In this document: in pieces, positions 46,579 to 55,933 of the stretch | Layout: every line of letters starts with the position of its first letter | How positions within the stretch are numbered: the first letter of the stretch is position 1 | Assembly: GCA_002863045.1 (NCBI GenBank) | Contig: PKDH01000014.1 | Span: 62,001-126,000 of the forward strand | Direction: 5' to 3' | Length of the DNA stretch: 64,000 nucleotides | From: Legionella sp. | Lineage (GTDB): Bacteria; Pseudomonadota; Gammaproteobacteria; Legionellales; Legionellaceae | The notes under the pieces: model-generated | Seen by the model: the letters and a program-made list of their open reading frames with translations, nothing else | The model's database searches: none | What the model was told of the DNA's origin: nothing | Made by a program: the position numbers and the translations under genes

Positions 46579-47766
46579 TTATTCATTACGCAGCGAGGCA
46601 ATAGGTTCGAGTTTCGCGGCACGTCTGGCTGGATAAAATCCAAAAAAAATACCAATAATGACCGATACACTAAAGCCTACGAGCGGAGGAAAATAATAAA
46701 TGTGATAAGGCCAGTCACTGAAATAAGCCACAAAGAAGGTAAATAGCAGCCCAAGCATCACCCCGAGGCTACCACCTAAAAAGGACAGCATCATTGATTC
46801 GGCTAAGAAAAGCGACTGAATGTCTTTATTTTTAGCGCCTACGGCTTTGCGAATCCCTATTTCTTTTTTACGCTCGCTCACCGATACCAACATCACATTC
46901 ATCACGCCAATGCCACCAACAAACAAAGATACACTGCCAATAATGGCTAATAACAACGTAAAAATACGTCCCTGGCTTTCCATGTTGGCAATAATTTGCT
47001 TGGCACTACGCGCAAAAACAGTCAAATCTTGTACCTGTTGGGTAATGATGTGTTTGATATGGGTAATAAGGTTATCGATATCAGCATTAGGTTTGAGTAA
47101 CATTACCGCATTATGAATATGATTATCTTTATCAAGCGCTACCATGCCTTTGATGGGAATGATGATGGCTTGATTGATGTCTTCGTTAAAAAAACCATTT
47201 TCCGCCCAGGGTTTGGCAATGCCAATGATGGTATACAGCGAGCTACCTACCTGTAGCTGCTTGCCAAGCGGATGTGGTTGCCCATGTTCATATATTTTTT
47301 TAGCCAATGTGGCGCCTATTACACAAAAATGCTCATAGGAATCAACATAAGAGACAAAATGACCCTTAACAAGTTTGATACGAATCACTTGGGCCAAAGA
47401 CTCATCCGCGCCGATGATAGACGCTTGTAGCATATGGCCATCAAAACGCACTGGCTGATAAGCGGTACTATAAGGAGCAATGGTTTTAATATCAGGTAAT
47501 CTGTGGGGTAAAGCTCGCCATTGGCTTAATGAAAAGCCTGAGCTGGCATGATTAACGTTATTTTTTTGATACAAGGAAACCGCAAGCAAGTCAGTCCCTA
47601 ATGCTCTAAATTGCGCTAAGGCAGCATCGGTTGCTAGTTGGCCGGCACTTAAAAGGGCGACCACTGCAGCCGTTCCTACCAAAATACCTAATACCGCTAA
47701 AAAGGAGCGCAATTTGGCGGCATTTAGATTAATCAACGCCTGCTGAAAATAACGACTTAAATTCAT
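46579..47766 (-). CDS. MacB-type ABC permease (FtsX fold)
   Basis: 395 residues. One N-terminal membrane helix, a large periplasmic domain, and three C-terminal helices. The region Gly-Gly-Ile-Gly-Val-Met-Asn-Val-Met-Leu-Val-Ser-Val, then Arg-Lys-Lys-Glu-Ile-Gly-Ile-Arg-Lys-Ala, is the FtsX/MacB signature. Together with the next two genes it makes a mechanotransmission-type exporter that moves substrates such as macrolides, peptides or lipoproteins from the periplasm to the TolC channel. It starts four bases inside the ATPase gene. Confidence 0.9.
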   Translation of the reverse strand: MNLSRYFQQALINLNAAKLRSFLAVLGILVGTAAVVALLSAGQLATDAALAQFRALGTDLLAVSLYQKNNVNHASSGFSLSQWRALPHRLPDIKTIAPYSTAYQPVRFDGHMLQASIIGADESLAQVIRIKLVKGHFVSYVDSYEHFCVIGATLAKKIYEHGQPHPLGKQLQVGSSLYTIIGIAKPWAENGFFNEDINQAIIIPIKGMVALDKDNHIHNAVMLLKPNADIDNLITHIKHIITQQVQDLTVFARSAKQIIANMESQGRIFTLLLAIIGSVSLFVGGIGVMNVMLVSVSERKKEIGIRKAVGAKNKDIQSLFLAESMMLSFLGGSLGVMLGLLFTFFVAYFSDWPYHIYYFPPLVGFSVSVIIGIFFGFYPARRAAKLEPIASLRNE

Positions 47767-48452
47767 GAATATTCGTCGCTTATGATAAGGCCATCAGCAA
47801 GGGTGATACGCCGTGCGCAACAAGCGGCTACATGCGGGTCATGGGTCACTAAAATAAGCGTACGACCTTCTTGGTTTAAATGTAAAAACAAGTCAAGAAT
47901 TTCTTGACCTGTACGCGAGTCTAAAGCACCAGTGGGTTCATCGGCTAATATCACATCAGGTTCGCCGACCAAAGCTCGGGCAATCGCAATACGCTGTTGT
48001 TGGCCGCCTGAGAGTTGGGTGGGTTTATGCTGTGCGTAACGGGTCATACCAACTCGTGCTAACGCCTGGGTCGCCTGTTCGGCAATACTTACTGCTGATA
48101 GATTACGATAAGTTAAGGGCAGGCTGATATTCTGCTCAGCACTAAAACGACTTAATAAGTTAAATTGCTGAAAAACAAAACCAATATAACGATTACGTAA
48201 AGCCGCCAATTCATTGGTTGAAAGGTGATTGACCAGTTGTTGGTTTAACCGATAAGTTCCTGAGTTAGGCGTATCTAATAAACCTAAAATATTCATCAAA
48301 GTGGATTTACCTGACCCAGATGAGCCGATAATGGCCACCGACTCACCAGGTTTAATAGCAAAAGATAGCTGTTTAAGAATGGTGTGATTTTGCCCAGAAA
48401 TGGTATAATGTTTGACCAAATTTTCAACCATAATCAAAGCATCAGGCATCAT
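47763..48452 (-). CDS. MacB/LolD-type ABC ATPase
   Basis: 229 residues. Walker A Gly-Ser-Ser-Gly-Ser-Gly-Lys-Ser-Thr (42-50), signature Leu-Ser-Gly-Gly-Gln-Gln-Gln-Arg (about 145), Walker B [12 protein letters not shown] (about 165) and the switch His (Val-Thr-His-Asp) are all present. In this operon the ATPase and permease that MacB fuses are separate, as in LolD/LolC systems. The start overlaps the upstream MacA-like gene by 11 bases. Confidence 0.93.
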   Translation of the reverse strand: MMPDALIMVENLVKHYTISGQNHTILKQLSFAIKPGESVAIIGSSGSGKSTLMNILGLLDTPNSGTYRLNQQLVNHLSTNELAALRNRYIGFVFQQFNLLSRFSAEQNISLPLTYRNLSAVSIAEQATQALARVGMTRYAQHKPTQLSGGQQQRIAIARALVGEPDVILADEPTGALDSRTGQEILDLFLHLNQEGRTLILVTHDPHVAACCARRITLADGLIISDEYS

Positions 48453-49581
48453 ACACTATCCGTTCACCAGGCTTTAAACCAGACAAAACCATGACCTTAT
48501 CAGCTTGAGCATAACCGGTGCGAATAAGACGTGTTTCAACACGGTTGTGATCTGTTTTAAGTTTGACCATACTTTGACCATTATCAGCAGGGGTAAGTGC
48601 CGCGATGGGTACCATTAATTGATTTTTTTCATCGATGGTTAATTCAATTGACGCACTCATGCCAATTTTAATCAGCTTTTGCTGGGCTAGGCTTAAATGT
48701 TCGACTTCCACCAGCGCATTAAAAGATGGCAAACCTTTGCTTGAGGTTAAAGCCTGAGCGTTGATTTGTTTTAAGGTGCCATGCAAACGCTCGCTCCCTA
48801 GGGCAATACCACTGATATTGGCGTGCATGCCTACATAAACACGGTCAATGTCTGTTTCAGGAATGTCAATTTCAATGCGAACACCGCTGACATCACCCAC
48901 CAAACCAAACACCTCTCCGGCCTTAACACGATGACCTACCGCTAGATGATGATGTGTGTCATCCGGTGCTTTGGGCGGGTAGAGTAATAAACCTGATGCA
49001 GGGGCTTTTAGTGCGATTAAATGATGAGGTTTGGTCAAAGCCGCTTTCACTTCATCAAAATTAGACAGCTTTAACTGGGTTATTGATAACTTATTATGCT
49101 CGCCTGTTTGCGCTAAAATGTCGGTGAGTTTGCGTGTGGCTTGCATGACCGCAATATGCGCGGTATCCACACTTGATTTTTCGCTTAGGTAATTATTTTT
49201 TGAAATAAGACCTGCCTGCCATAAATCTTTGGTACCACTGAACTTGGCTTGGGTGATACTAAAGCTGTCTTTGGCTTTTAAATATTCAGTTAAAGCATCA
49301 TTATATTGCTGTTGTAAGGCCGTAGAATGCAGTGTTAAGACCACATCCCCTTGCTTAACATGCTGACCATAACGGTAATGAATGGTTTCGATATAAGCAT
49401 CCAGTGGAAAAGATAAGCTCTGCTCATTTAAAGGCTCAATGGTGCCGGTGAAAAAAAGTGTTTTATGAACCGATTGCGCCTTGACGACATAAGTTTGCTG
49501 TCGTTTTTGGGAGGGAGTCTTATCCTGATGACATCCTGGTAATATCAGCATGATTGCTAGAAAAATAAATAAAACATTCAT
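48442..49581 (-). CDS. MacA-type membrane-fusion protein
   Basis: 379 residues. Begins with a lipoprotein signal (Leu-Pro-Gly-Cys about 14-17), then Leu-Phe-Phe-Thr-Gly-Thr-Ile-Glu-Pro-Leu-Asn, the HlyD/RND adaptor start, a lipoyl half-domain, a coiled-coil hairpin (about 85-175), the second lipoyl half and beta-barrel domains (Gly-Met-Ser-Ala-Ser-Ile-Glu-Leu). It links permease and outer-membrane channel. It starts four bases inside the end of the TolC-like gene; the four genes are one operon. Confidence 0.9.
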   Translation of the reverse strand: MNVLFIFLAIMLILPGCHQDKTPSQKRQQTYVVKAQSVHKTLFFTGTIEPLNEQSLSFPLDAYIETIHYRYGQHVKQGDVVLTLHSTALQQQYNDALTEYLKAKDSFSITQAKFSGTKDLWQAGLISKNNYLSEKSSVDTAHIAVMQATRKLTDILAQTGEHNKLSITQLKLSNFDEVKAALTKPHHLIALKAPASGLLLYPPKAPDDTHHHLAVGHRVKAGEVFGLVGDVSGVRIEIDIPETDIDRVYVGMHANISGIALGSERLHGTLKQINAQALTSSKGLPSFNALVEVEHLSLAQQKLIKIGMSASIELTIDEKNQLMVPIAALTPADNGQSMVKLKTDHNRVETRLIRTGYAQADKVMVLSGLKPGERIVYDA

Positions 49582-51215
49582 TGGCCATACCTAAGGTTGA
49601 TGTGCCACGCTTTGAGCGTGGTGCCGATTAAACGTTGTAAAGCTGATAACTGGTTAAGATAGGCAACTTTAACGCCAATTAGATTAGCTTGCGCTTGCAA
49701 CAATTGGTTTTGCGTATTGTTAACATCAAGTGAAGTGGCAATGCCGGCTTGTTGTTTTTGTTTTTCTAACTCATAGGATTGAGTGGCAAGGTTTACTTGC
49801 TTTTGCGCTAAATGATAGCGTTTAACCTGGCTTTTTAACGTATTAATGGCATTAGTGACTTCAGTAATTAAAGCGCGTTTTAAGGCTTGTAAATTTAAAC
49901 GGTCTTTTTCAAGCGTAATTTTAGCTTGAATCAATTGCCCCTTACGATTGACATCATTGATGGGGATGGTCAGCATCAACTGCGCGGATTCATTGATATT
50001 ATGGCCATTATAAATCGAGCGCAAGCCACGCACGCCATCGACCGAGGTCAGTGCGCCTGATTGTACATTAGCACTTAAATCAAGCTGCCAAAGTTGTTGA
50101 TTTTTAGCCACGCGATAAGCACGCTCATCTGCAGCTAGCGCCATTTTTTGCGCCAAATATTGCGTATTGTGACTAAGGGCTGTGGCAATGGTTGCATCCA
50201 AGTCGGGAATGGTTAAGTGGGTGACTGTCACATCCTGCGGTACCGATAAACGCATATGCGGGTCAAGCCCTATGGTTTGTAATAGCGTTTGCGCGCTATT
50301 TTGAAAATCATTTTGTGCCTGCTCAACCATTAAATTTAACGATTCAATTTGATAAGACTGCTGCACATTAGCGGTGGGCGCTAACTGACCGGATTTAATT
50401 TTTTGTTCATTGACTTTAAAAGAGGTACGCGCCTCAGTTAATTGGCGCTGTTGATTTTCTAAATTATTACTACTAAGAATCAAAGCGCGATAACTGGTAA
50501 TCACTTGGGTAATTTGATTCATGACCGCTTGGTTTAGATTAAGGCGATTGAGTGCATCCATATCAATGGCATTGCGTAAGCTGGTCTGGTTTACCGCAGG
50601 GTCAAGCCCGCGTAACAAAGGTTGCGTAAGCGAGAAATTTAAAACCGGACTGTAATTGGTATTAATATTGGCATTGTTGTCAATTCTTAAATTAAAGCGC
50701 GTGCCCAATGGCGTTTGAAAATTAGCCTCAGGGCTTACTATGAGCGCATGGTTGGTCGCTGACCCTACCTGACTAAAGCGACTATGTTGAATAGATGCCG
50801 CACCGCCAAGTGCATATTGCAACTCAAATTGATTATAAGCTGTGCGCAATTGATAGCGTTGTACCACTCTATCAAGCTCCGCATTTTGAATATTAGGGTT
50901 GTAGCGCAAGGCCAGCAAAATCGCTTCTCTTAGCGAAAGCTTGTGCAAGCGCGATTTAAGCTTGGTGGGTGCTTGAGGCAATTCAATCCAATGATTAAGC
51001 ATAAATTCAGGCGTAGCAATGGCACTTTGAAGACGCTGCTCGGCGGTGTCATACGTCGCCTGCGCAATGGCGCCTGACGTACTTAACAAAGCCAGTAATC
51101 CCAAACTGATACAATAAAGTTGATGAATGAGAAAAGTTGGCAGTGTCCATCGAGTCATCCAATATTTGGGCAATTTTTGGTGAGTGAAGGAAGTAATGAT
51201 CGAAAATTGACCCAT
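49578..51215 (-). CDS. TolC-type outer-membrane channel of the MacAB-like pump
   Basis: Up to 545 residues; the true start may be inner. A hydrophobic segment ends Ser-Gly-Ala-Ile-Ala-Gln at about residue 52, and an ATG at 51156 or 51096 would give a shorter leader. Two similar helical repeats of the TolC family follow (Leu-Ala-Leu-Arg-Tyr-Asn-Pro-Asn-Ile-Gln-Asn-Ala-Glu in the first half), with Asn-Asn-Thr-Gln-Asn-Gln-Leu-Leu-Gln-Ala-Gln-Ala near residue 500. It is the first gene of the macAB-like operon. It is divergent from a small lipoprotein gene. Confidence 0.85.
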   Translation of the reverse strand: MGQFSIITSFTHQKLPKYWMTRWTLPTFLIHQLYCISLGLLALLSTSGAIAQATYDTAEQRLQSAIATPEFMLNHWIELPQAPTKLKSRLHKLSLREAILLALRYNPNIQNAELDRVVQRYQLRTAYNQFELQYALGGAASIQHSRFSQVGSATNHALIVSPEANFQTPLGTRFNLRIDNNANINTNYSPVLNFSLTQPLLRGLDPAVNQTSLRNAIDMDALNRLNLNQAVMNQITQVITSYRALILSSNNLENQQRQLTEARTSFKVNEQKIKSGQLAPTANVQQSYQIESLNLMVEQAQNDFQNSAQTLLQTIGLDPHMRLSVPQDVTVTHLTIPDLDATIATALSHNTQYLAQKMALAADERAYRVAKNQQLWQLDLSANVQSGALTSVDGVRGLRSIYNGHNINESAQLMLTIPINDVNRKGQLIQAKITLEKDRLNLQALKRALITEVTNAINTLKSQVKRYHLAQKQVNLATQSYELEKQKQQAGIATSLDVNNTQNQLLQAQANLIGVKVAYLNQLSALQRLIGTTLKAWHINLRYGQ

Positions 51216-51417
51216 AAGATTGTGTGTATTGACCCATTAATTCAGCTAATTTTGGTTCTAATATTAACGGTTTTCTCAAAAAAAAGTCAAATATTACGCT
51301 AAATGAAAAAATATTTAAATAGTATATTAAAAATACATAAAGAAATAATAATTGCACACTTGTAAAAAATAAAATCTATATATAAAATATATATACAACC
51401 ACAAACGCAAGGATGCT

Positions 51418-51678
51418 ATGATGAAAAAAACTTTATTACTACCTTTTATGTTATCGCCTTTACTGCTCCTAGGTGGCTGTACGGCCACTACCTCGAGTTA
51501 TTATACGCCCGCTTACACTCGCGACTATGTCTATACCACCGGCTATAATGGCTACCGTCCTTATTATCGCTCGCAATATGGTACGCGTTATTACAATACC
51601 AGATGGAATCGCCAAGGCTATTGGCGAGGTAATCGGTATTGGACCGATAGAAGGTATTATCGCGGTGGTGTGTATTAA
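51418..51678 (+). CDS. Small Tyr/Arg-rich lipoprotein
   Basis: 86 residues with a lipoprotein signal (Leu-Leu-Gly-Gly-Cys, Cys at about 21). The mature part is rich in Tyr, Arg, Asn and Trp with repeats like Tyr-Arg-Pro-Tyr-Tyr-Arg and Asn-Arg-Tyr-Trp-Thr-Asp-Arg-Arg-Tyr. Two ATG codons in a row; AAGGA lies before them. Function unknown. It is probably outer-membrane attached, basic and exposed. It ends 12 bases from the end of rpiA, which faces it. Confidence 0.8.
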   Translation: MMKKTLLLPFMLSPLLLLGGCTATTSSYYTPAYTRDYVYTTGYNGYRPYYRSQYGTRYYNTRWNRQGYWRGNRYWTDRRYYRGGVY

Positions 51679-51689
51679 ATCATGAGTAA

Positions 51690-52367
51690 TCATTTACACT
51701 TTGTGAGTTCGTAAGTTTTAGAATGTGAGCCAATAATGACTTTATCAGCGCGCCTTTTAGCAAATACCCCGCTTTCAATAACGCCTGGTATGGCTTTGAG
51801 AGCGCCTTCAAGCTCTAAGGGTGCGCTTAGGTTTAAATCAAATATATCTAAAATAATATTATGGTTATCGGTTAAGAAATGTGGACGATATACGGGATTG
51901 CCACCTAAATTGACAATTTGACGCGCCACATAACTACGGGCCATGGGAAGCACTTCAACGGCAATAGGAAATTGACCCAATTGTTTGACCACCTTGGTTT
52001 CATCGACAAGGCAGATAAACGTTTGCGCATTTAAAGCCACAATTTTTTCACGGGTTAGCGCGCCGCCGCCGCCTTTAATCATGGTGAATTCGGATGTTAT
52101 CTCATCTGCGCCATCAATATAATAAGGTATCTCGGTTGCGTGATTTAATTCCATGATGGGTAAATGATAGGTTTTAAGCAGTTTTTCTGTGGCATAAGAA
52201 CTTGGAATGCAGCCTTCAATTCGCCCTTTGATGTCTGCAAGCGCTTCGATAAAATAATTAACCGTTGACCCGGTGCCGATACCTAAAACCGCATGATCAG
52301 GAATATATTGTAAGGCTGCTTGTGCAGCATTTTTTTTTGCTTTTTGACGCGCGCATGAACCAAACAT
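51690..52367 (-). CDS. rpiA: Ribose-5-phosphate isomerase A
   Basis: 225 residues from the ATG at 52367; the open frame runs to 52385 but begins at TTG. Diagnostic motifs are Gly-Ile-Gly-Thr-Gly-Ser-Thr (substrate loop), Asp-Gly-Ala-Asp-Glu-Ile and Lys-Gly-Gly-Gly-Gly-Ala-Leu-Thr-Arg-Glu-Lys (catalytic Asp, Glu and Lys). It interconverts ribose-5-phosphate and ribulose-5-phosphate in the pentose phosphate path. The initiation region overlaps a long inverted repeat. Confidence 0.95.
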   Translation of the reverse strand: MFGSCARQKAKKNAAQAALQYIPDHAVLGIGTGSTVNYFIEALADIKGRIEGCIPSSYATEKLLKTYHLPIMELNHATEIPYYIDGADEITSEFTMIKGGGGALTREKIVALNAQTFICLVDETKVVKQLGQFPIAVEVLPMARSYVARQIVNLGGNPVYRPHFLTDNHNIILDIFDLNLSAPLELEGALKAIPGVIESGVFAKRRADKVIIGSHSKTYELTKCK

Positions 52368-52368
52368 A

Positions 52369-52402
52369 AGCATAAACACACACAATTTAAGTGTGTTTAT
52401 GC
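52369..52402. repeat. Long hairpin at the rpiA start
   Basis: AGCATAAACACAC and GTGTGTTTATGCT form an about 13-base-pair stem around a nine-base loop. On the minus strand it is just upstream of the ATG at 52367 and includes the alternative ATG at 52373. It could hide the ribosome site of rpiA or mark the 3' end of the lipoprotein gene upstream, though it has no T run. Confidence 0.75.
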
Positions 52403-52436
52403 TAACGTATTGGCCGTTTGGTTGTCGAGCAAAAGC

Positions 52437-52784
52437 TTAAGGTGCAGCAGTAGGTGCCATACTAGGCACAGCCGGACCACTAGAGGGCGTGTTACTCGTA
52501 ACGGGTGTATGTGTGGTCTGATACGCAGGCGAGGTATGATGGGTATGAACTTTGGGCATACTAACGTTTGAGTGGCCAGGCTCCATCACATGAACGTTCG
52601 CATCTTTTTTTACCACTGTTTCAGTGACAGCCGGCTCGTTATCAAATTTAGTGCGTGGTGCAGGCTGGCTATAAGTATAATCACCGGTATTCGCCGACGA
52701 TTGACCAAAAGGATTGTTCATTTCACAACCTGCCAGCCATAAAGGTCCTATTAAAAGTAAACAAGGCATGATGGTTTTTTTCAT
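52437..52784 (-). CDS. Small Pro/Thr/His-rich lipoprotein
   Basis: 115 residues. Lipobox Leu-Ala-Gly-Cys (17-20 or so), then a low-complexity mature region rich in Pro, Thr, Ser and His (His-Thr-His-His-Thr-Ser-Pro, then Thr-His-Thr-Pro-Val-Thr-Ser). No domain is recognisable. Same strand as rpiA and about 70 bases upstream of it, so the two may share a transcript. AAGGATGC precedes the ATG. Confidence 0.75.
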   Translation of the reverse strand: MKKTIMPCLLLIGPLWLAGCEMNNPFGQSSANTGDYTYSQPAPRTKFDNEPAVTETVVKKDANVHVMEPGHSNVSMPKVHTHHTSPAYQTTHTPVTSNTPSSGPAVPSMAPTAAP

Positions 52785-52964
52785 TATCGCATCCTTAGCA
52801 ACCGAAGCACGGACTTGTACCTCGTTTTGAGTTAATCGAAAAAATAAATGATGACGTTTTAGTTATAGCTTGATTTTGCTTATTTCGCGAATTTAATTAC
52901 GCACAGTTGTGAGATAAGGTTAAGTCAACTAAAGTAAATAAACGGTTATTTTTTTAAGTTTATT

Positions 52965-53462
52965 ATGCCTGGATTCTTTCAAAGATTACAAACCGCTGTC
53001 ACACCACCGGCAGAAGATGAAATAGCCTCATCATGTTCGCATCGCGGTGCACAACGCGTGCAAGCAGGCACCGAATTAGCGGGTCAATTAGGCATGCAAA
53101 TATCAGGTTTTGCTAATAGTAATGTCATTGATTTAGCCACAATGATTCCAGCAAAAGCCGCACAAACGCTGGTTTCAAGTTACAGCTTTTTTTGGGTAGA
53201 GCATCCACGTGAAAAAGTCATTCAAGCGCTCCAAGCGGTGATTTCATTGACACAGCTTTTAGCGTTAAGTGCGCTTTTCTTTACCAGTAATGAATGCGCA
53301 GATGATGATAATTGGTTATGTCAAAGTACATTTTATCTAGGGCTTTTATACAACGCGACGTTATTAACGGGTTGGAGTACCAGTGAGCTTGCTAAAAAAA
53401 ATGTTGATGAGGCGGCCAACTCAAATGCGCGCGCCCAAGCTGAACCACCAGCTCAAGTTTGA
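52965..53462 (+). CDS. Unrecognised protein with two membrane segments
   Basis: 165 residues. Cytosolic-looking N-terminus, then hydrophobic segments at about 90-107 (Ala-Val-Ile-Ser-Leu-Thr-Gln-Leu-Leu-Ala-Leu-Ser-Ala-Leu-Phe-Phe) and about 122-138, with an acidic Cys-containing loop between, and a polar Ala- and Pro-rich tail. I recognise no family. There is no clear ribosome-binding site, but the frame is long and membrane-like. It overlaps the end of the YbbP-like gene by ten bases. Confidence 0.55.
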   Translation: MPGFFQRLQTAVTPPAEDEIASSCSHRGAQRVQAGTELAGQLGMQISGFANSNVIDLATMIPAKAAQTLVSSYSFFWVEHPREKVIQALQAVISLTQLLALSALFFTSNECADDDNWLCQSTFYLGLLYNATLLTGWSTSELAKKNVDEAANSNARAQAEPPAQV

Positions 53463-55933
53463 TAAGCATTTAATGATACAGCTTGTTGATAATATCGGGT
53501 GCTGATACAACCATTTAATCCACCAAGCGCTGCGGCGATAATAAAGGGCAGCAGGCTTAAAACAAGCCAGGGTGGATGCCAAGTGATGCTTAAAAGCGTA
53601 TGCGTGATGTACATCATGGCGGCTAGCGCGCATCCCACCGCCAATAAACCACTTATAAACCCAAGCAAAGCCGCTTCACTATGGCGCACAATCGCCAACT
53701 GCTTTTGTCTGGCACCTAAAATTTTCAGTAAATTGGTTTCTTGCTGCTTGTCTTTGGCAAAACTTAGCATGGTTTGTAGTGCAGCTAAAAGGCTTAAACT
53801 TAGATTAAGCAATGCCATAAACGTCAATACCTGGCTTGCCTGTTGAAGCATGCGTTCGGTCGTGCTTAGAATAGCGCCAATATTAATGATGCTGATATTA
53901 GGAAACTTATTTTTAAGTTGTGCCAATAGGGCATGCTGTTGTGGATTTAGATAAAAGTTTAAAAGATACGTGGCCGGGAAGGCGTCAAGCGCGCCAGGCT
54001 TTAGCAAAATGAAAAAATTTGGTTGAAAATTAAGCCAATCAACTTGGCGGATGCTGGTAATTGGGAGTGTTAATGTTTGATTGGCGATACGTAAACTCAA
54101 AGTATCCCCAACATGCACGTGCAAACTATGAGCTAGTTTTTCGGCCACAGAAAGCCAGGCCTTAGTGCCAGGCACCTGCCAGCGCCCAGCGGTAATAAGA
54201 TTATCAGCTGGCAGTGTGGCACGCCAAGATAAGCTTAGTTCGCGTTTTAATGCGGAGATATGACGCGCTTTTTCACCCAAAGCTTGGCTTACTGGTTGCC
54301 CATTAATGGCCGTAATACGCCCGCGCACAATTGGGTAAGCAAAAGAGCTTTGAACATGTTGGCGCTCGAGCCAATGGGTTAATGACTGAACTTGAAAAGG
54401 CTCAATGTTGAGTGCGAAAAAATTAGGCGCCTGCTTTGGTAGATAATGGTGCCAATGCTGCAAAAGGGTTTGTTGTAGCATGATTAAAAAAATTAAAGAA
54501 GTCAGCGAAAGACCTAAGCTTATAAGATAAAGCAAACTGATGTTTAGCCGCCTTCTAATATGCGTTAAACCAAATTGCCAATAACTCGGCAGCCAAGCAA
54601 ACACGTGCTTGATGACCCATAGCATAAGGTTTAAACTGCCCCAGGCAAGCGCCGTATAAAAAACGCACATTAACATCAATCCTGCTACCAAAGGCCAAGA
54701 TTGCATATAGGCATAAGCAAGTAGCGCGATAAAGCATAGCGCCAACGTTTGCGCGAGAAATGATGGCTTCGAAGTAGCTGTTTTAAAAAATAACGCACGT
54801 GCATCGGTGCGTTTTAATGACCACACATACGGCATGGCGCAAATAACCAACATGCCCATCGCTGCCAGCAAGCTTACCACCGCAGGCTGCCAGATAAACC
54901 CAGCAATATCAAAATCAAAAACGCGCTTTAAGCCATAAACCCATACCGGTTGCAAGCTATAGCCAAATACAATACCAGCTAAAATAGCACCCAACCCGCT
55001 CATACCCAGGTGGCCCATATAAAAACGCAGAATAAATGAGTGTGTGGCTCCAAAAGAGCGCAACAATGCCACTTTGAGTGCTTGCTGTTGTAGGTAACCT
55101 GTCATGGCCATATGAATGACCAGACCGGCTAATAACAGCGTTAAAAATAAACCGGCTTTTAAGTAGACCAAGCTATTATTGACCATGGCTTCAACGATAC
55201 TGGCTTTATCGCGAGATGTGCGCCAGCTTTGCCTGGGCGTTAGTTCTGCCGCGATACTCTGTTGCAAAGCTTGGCGCGTCTTTATCGAGCCCTTGAGTAA
55301 CCATTGGTAATAAATAATGCTACCTGGTTGAATGAGATGGGTGCGCGCAACATCCTGCTGATTCATGATAAGAACTGGCGCTGGCAGCAAGTTAAGTACA
55401 CCTTGTTGCGGTTCATTTATCAGCACATAGGCGACCTTAAACGTGGCATCACCCAGCCTAAGGGTATCACCTACATGCGCGTGCAGCGCTTTAAGCAATG
55501 CTTCACTTGCCCATATCTGACCTATTTGGGGCGCTTGATGGTTGAGATGATAAGGTTTATCACCGCTGTTATTGGCAAGGGTAATGTGGCCATAAAGTGG
55601 ATAGTTGCTGTCAATGGCTTTGACATCAGCCAGTTGCATATGGGATGCATGGGTCATCATGCTTAAAAAACGCACCGTTGTGGTTTGTGATAGCTGTAAG
55701 CGATGCGCTTTTTTTTGCCAATTCGGTGTAATGGGTATGCTGCTTGTTAAAATGCTGTCAGCTCCCTTTAAATGAAGGGTTTGTTGATGTAACGATGCCG
55801 AGATAAGGCCTGAAAGCTGTTGGATGGCGGTGATGCCAGCAACACTTATTATCAATGCCAAAACCAGCCAAATGAGACTAGTTTGGTGCCTGTCACGCCA
55901 TATATGTTTAAGAATAAAGCGCCACATCAACAT
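53453..55933 (-). CDS. ybbP: YbbP-type ABC permease
   Basis: 826 residues, the usual size. One N-terminal helix, a large periplasmic domain, then two FtsX-like membrane blocks of three to four helices each, one near 260-380 and one at the C-terminus. It belongs with the ATPase upstream, whose end overlaps its start by seven bases. As in Escherichia coli, the pair is divergent from tesA. The transported substrate is not known; export of lipids or of hydrophobic products of TesA is a guess. Confidence 0.9.
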   Translation of the reverse strand: MLMWRFILKHIWRDRHQTSLIWLVLALIISVAGITAIQQLSGLISASLHQQTLHLKGADSILTSSIPITPNWQKKAHRLQLSQTTTVRFLSMMTHASHMQLADVKAIDSNYPLYGHITLANNSGDKPYHLNHQAPQIGQIWASEALLKALHAHVGDTLRLGDATFKVAYVLINEPQQGVLNLLPAPVLIMNQQDVARTHLIQPGSIIYYQWLLKGSIKTRQALQQSIAAELTPRQSWRTSRDKASIVEAMVNNSLVYLKAGLFLTLLLAGLVIHMAMTGYLQQQALKVALLRSFGATHSFILRFYMGHLGMSGLGAILAGIVFGYSLQPVWVYGLKRVFDFDIAGFIWQPAVVSLLAAMGMLVICAMPYVWSLKRTDARALFFKTATSKPSFLAQTLALCFIALLAYAYMQSWPLVAGLMLMCVFYTALAWGSLNLMLWVIKHVFAWLPSYWQFGLTHIRRRLNISLLYLISLGLSLTSLIFLIMLQQTLLQHWHHYLPKQAPNFFALNIEPFQVQSLTHWLERQHVQSSFAYPIVRGRITAINGQPVSQALGEKARHISALKRELSLSWRATLPADNLITAGRWQVPGTKAWLSVAEKLAHSLHVHVGDTLSLRIANQTLTLPITSIRQVDWLNFQPNFFILLKPGALDAFPATYLLNFYLNPQQHALLAQLKNKFPNISIINIGAILSTTERMLQQASQVLTFMALLNLSLSLLAALQTMLSFAKDKQQETNLLKILGARQKQLAIVRHSEAALLGFISGLLAVGCALAAMMYITHTLLSITWHPPWLVLSLLPFIIAAALGGLNGCISTRYYQQAVSLNAYQT

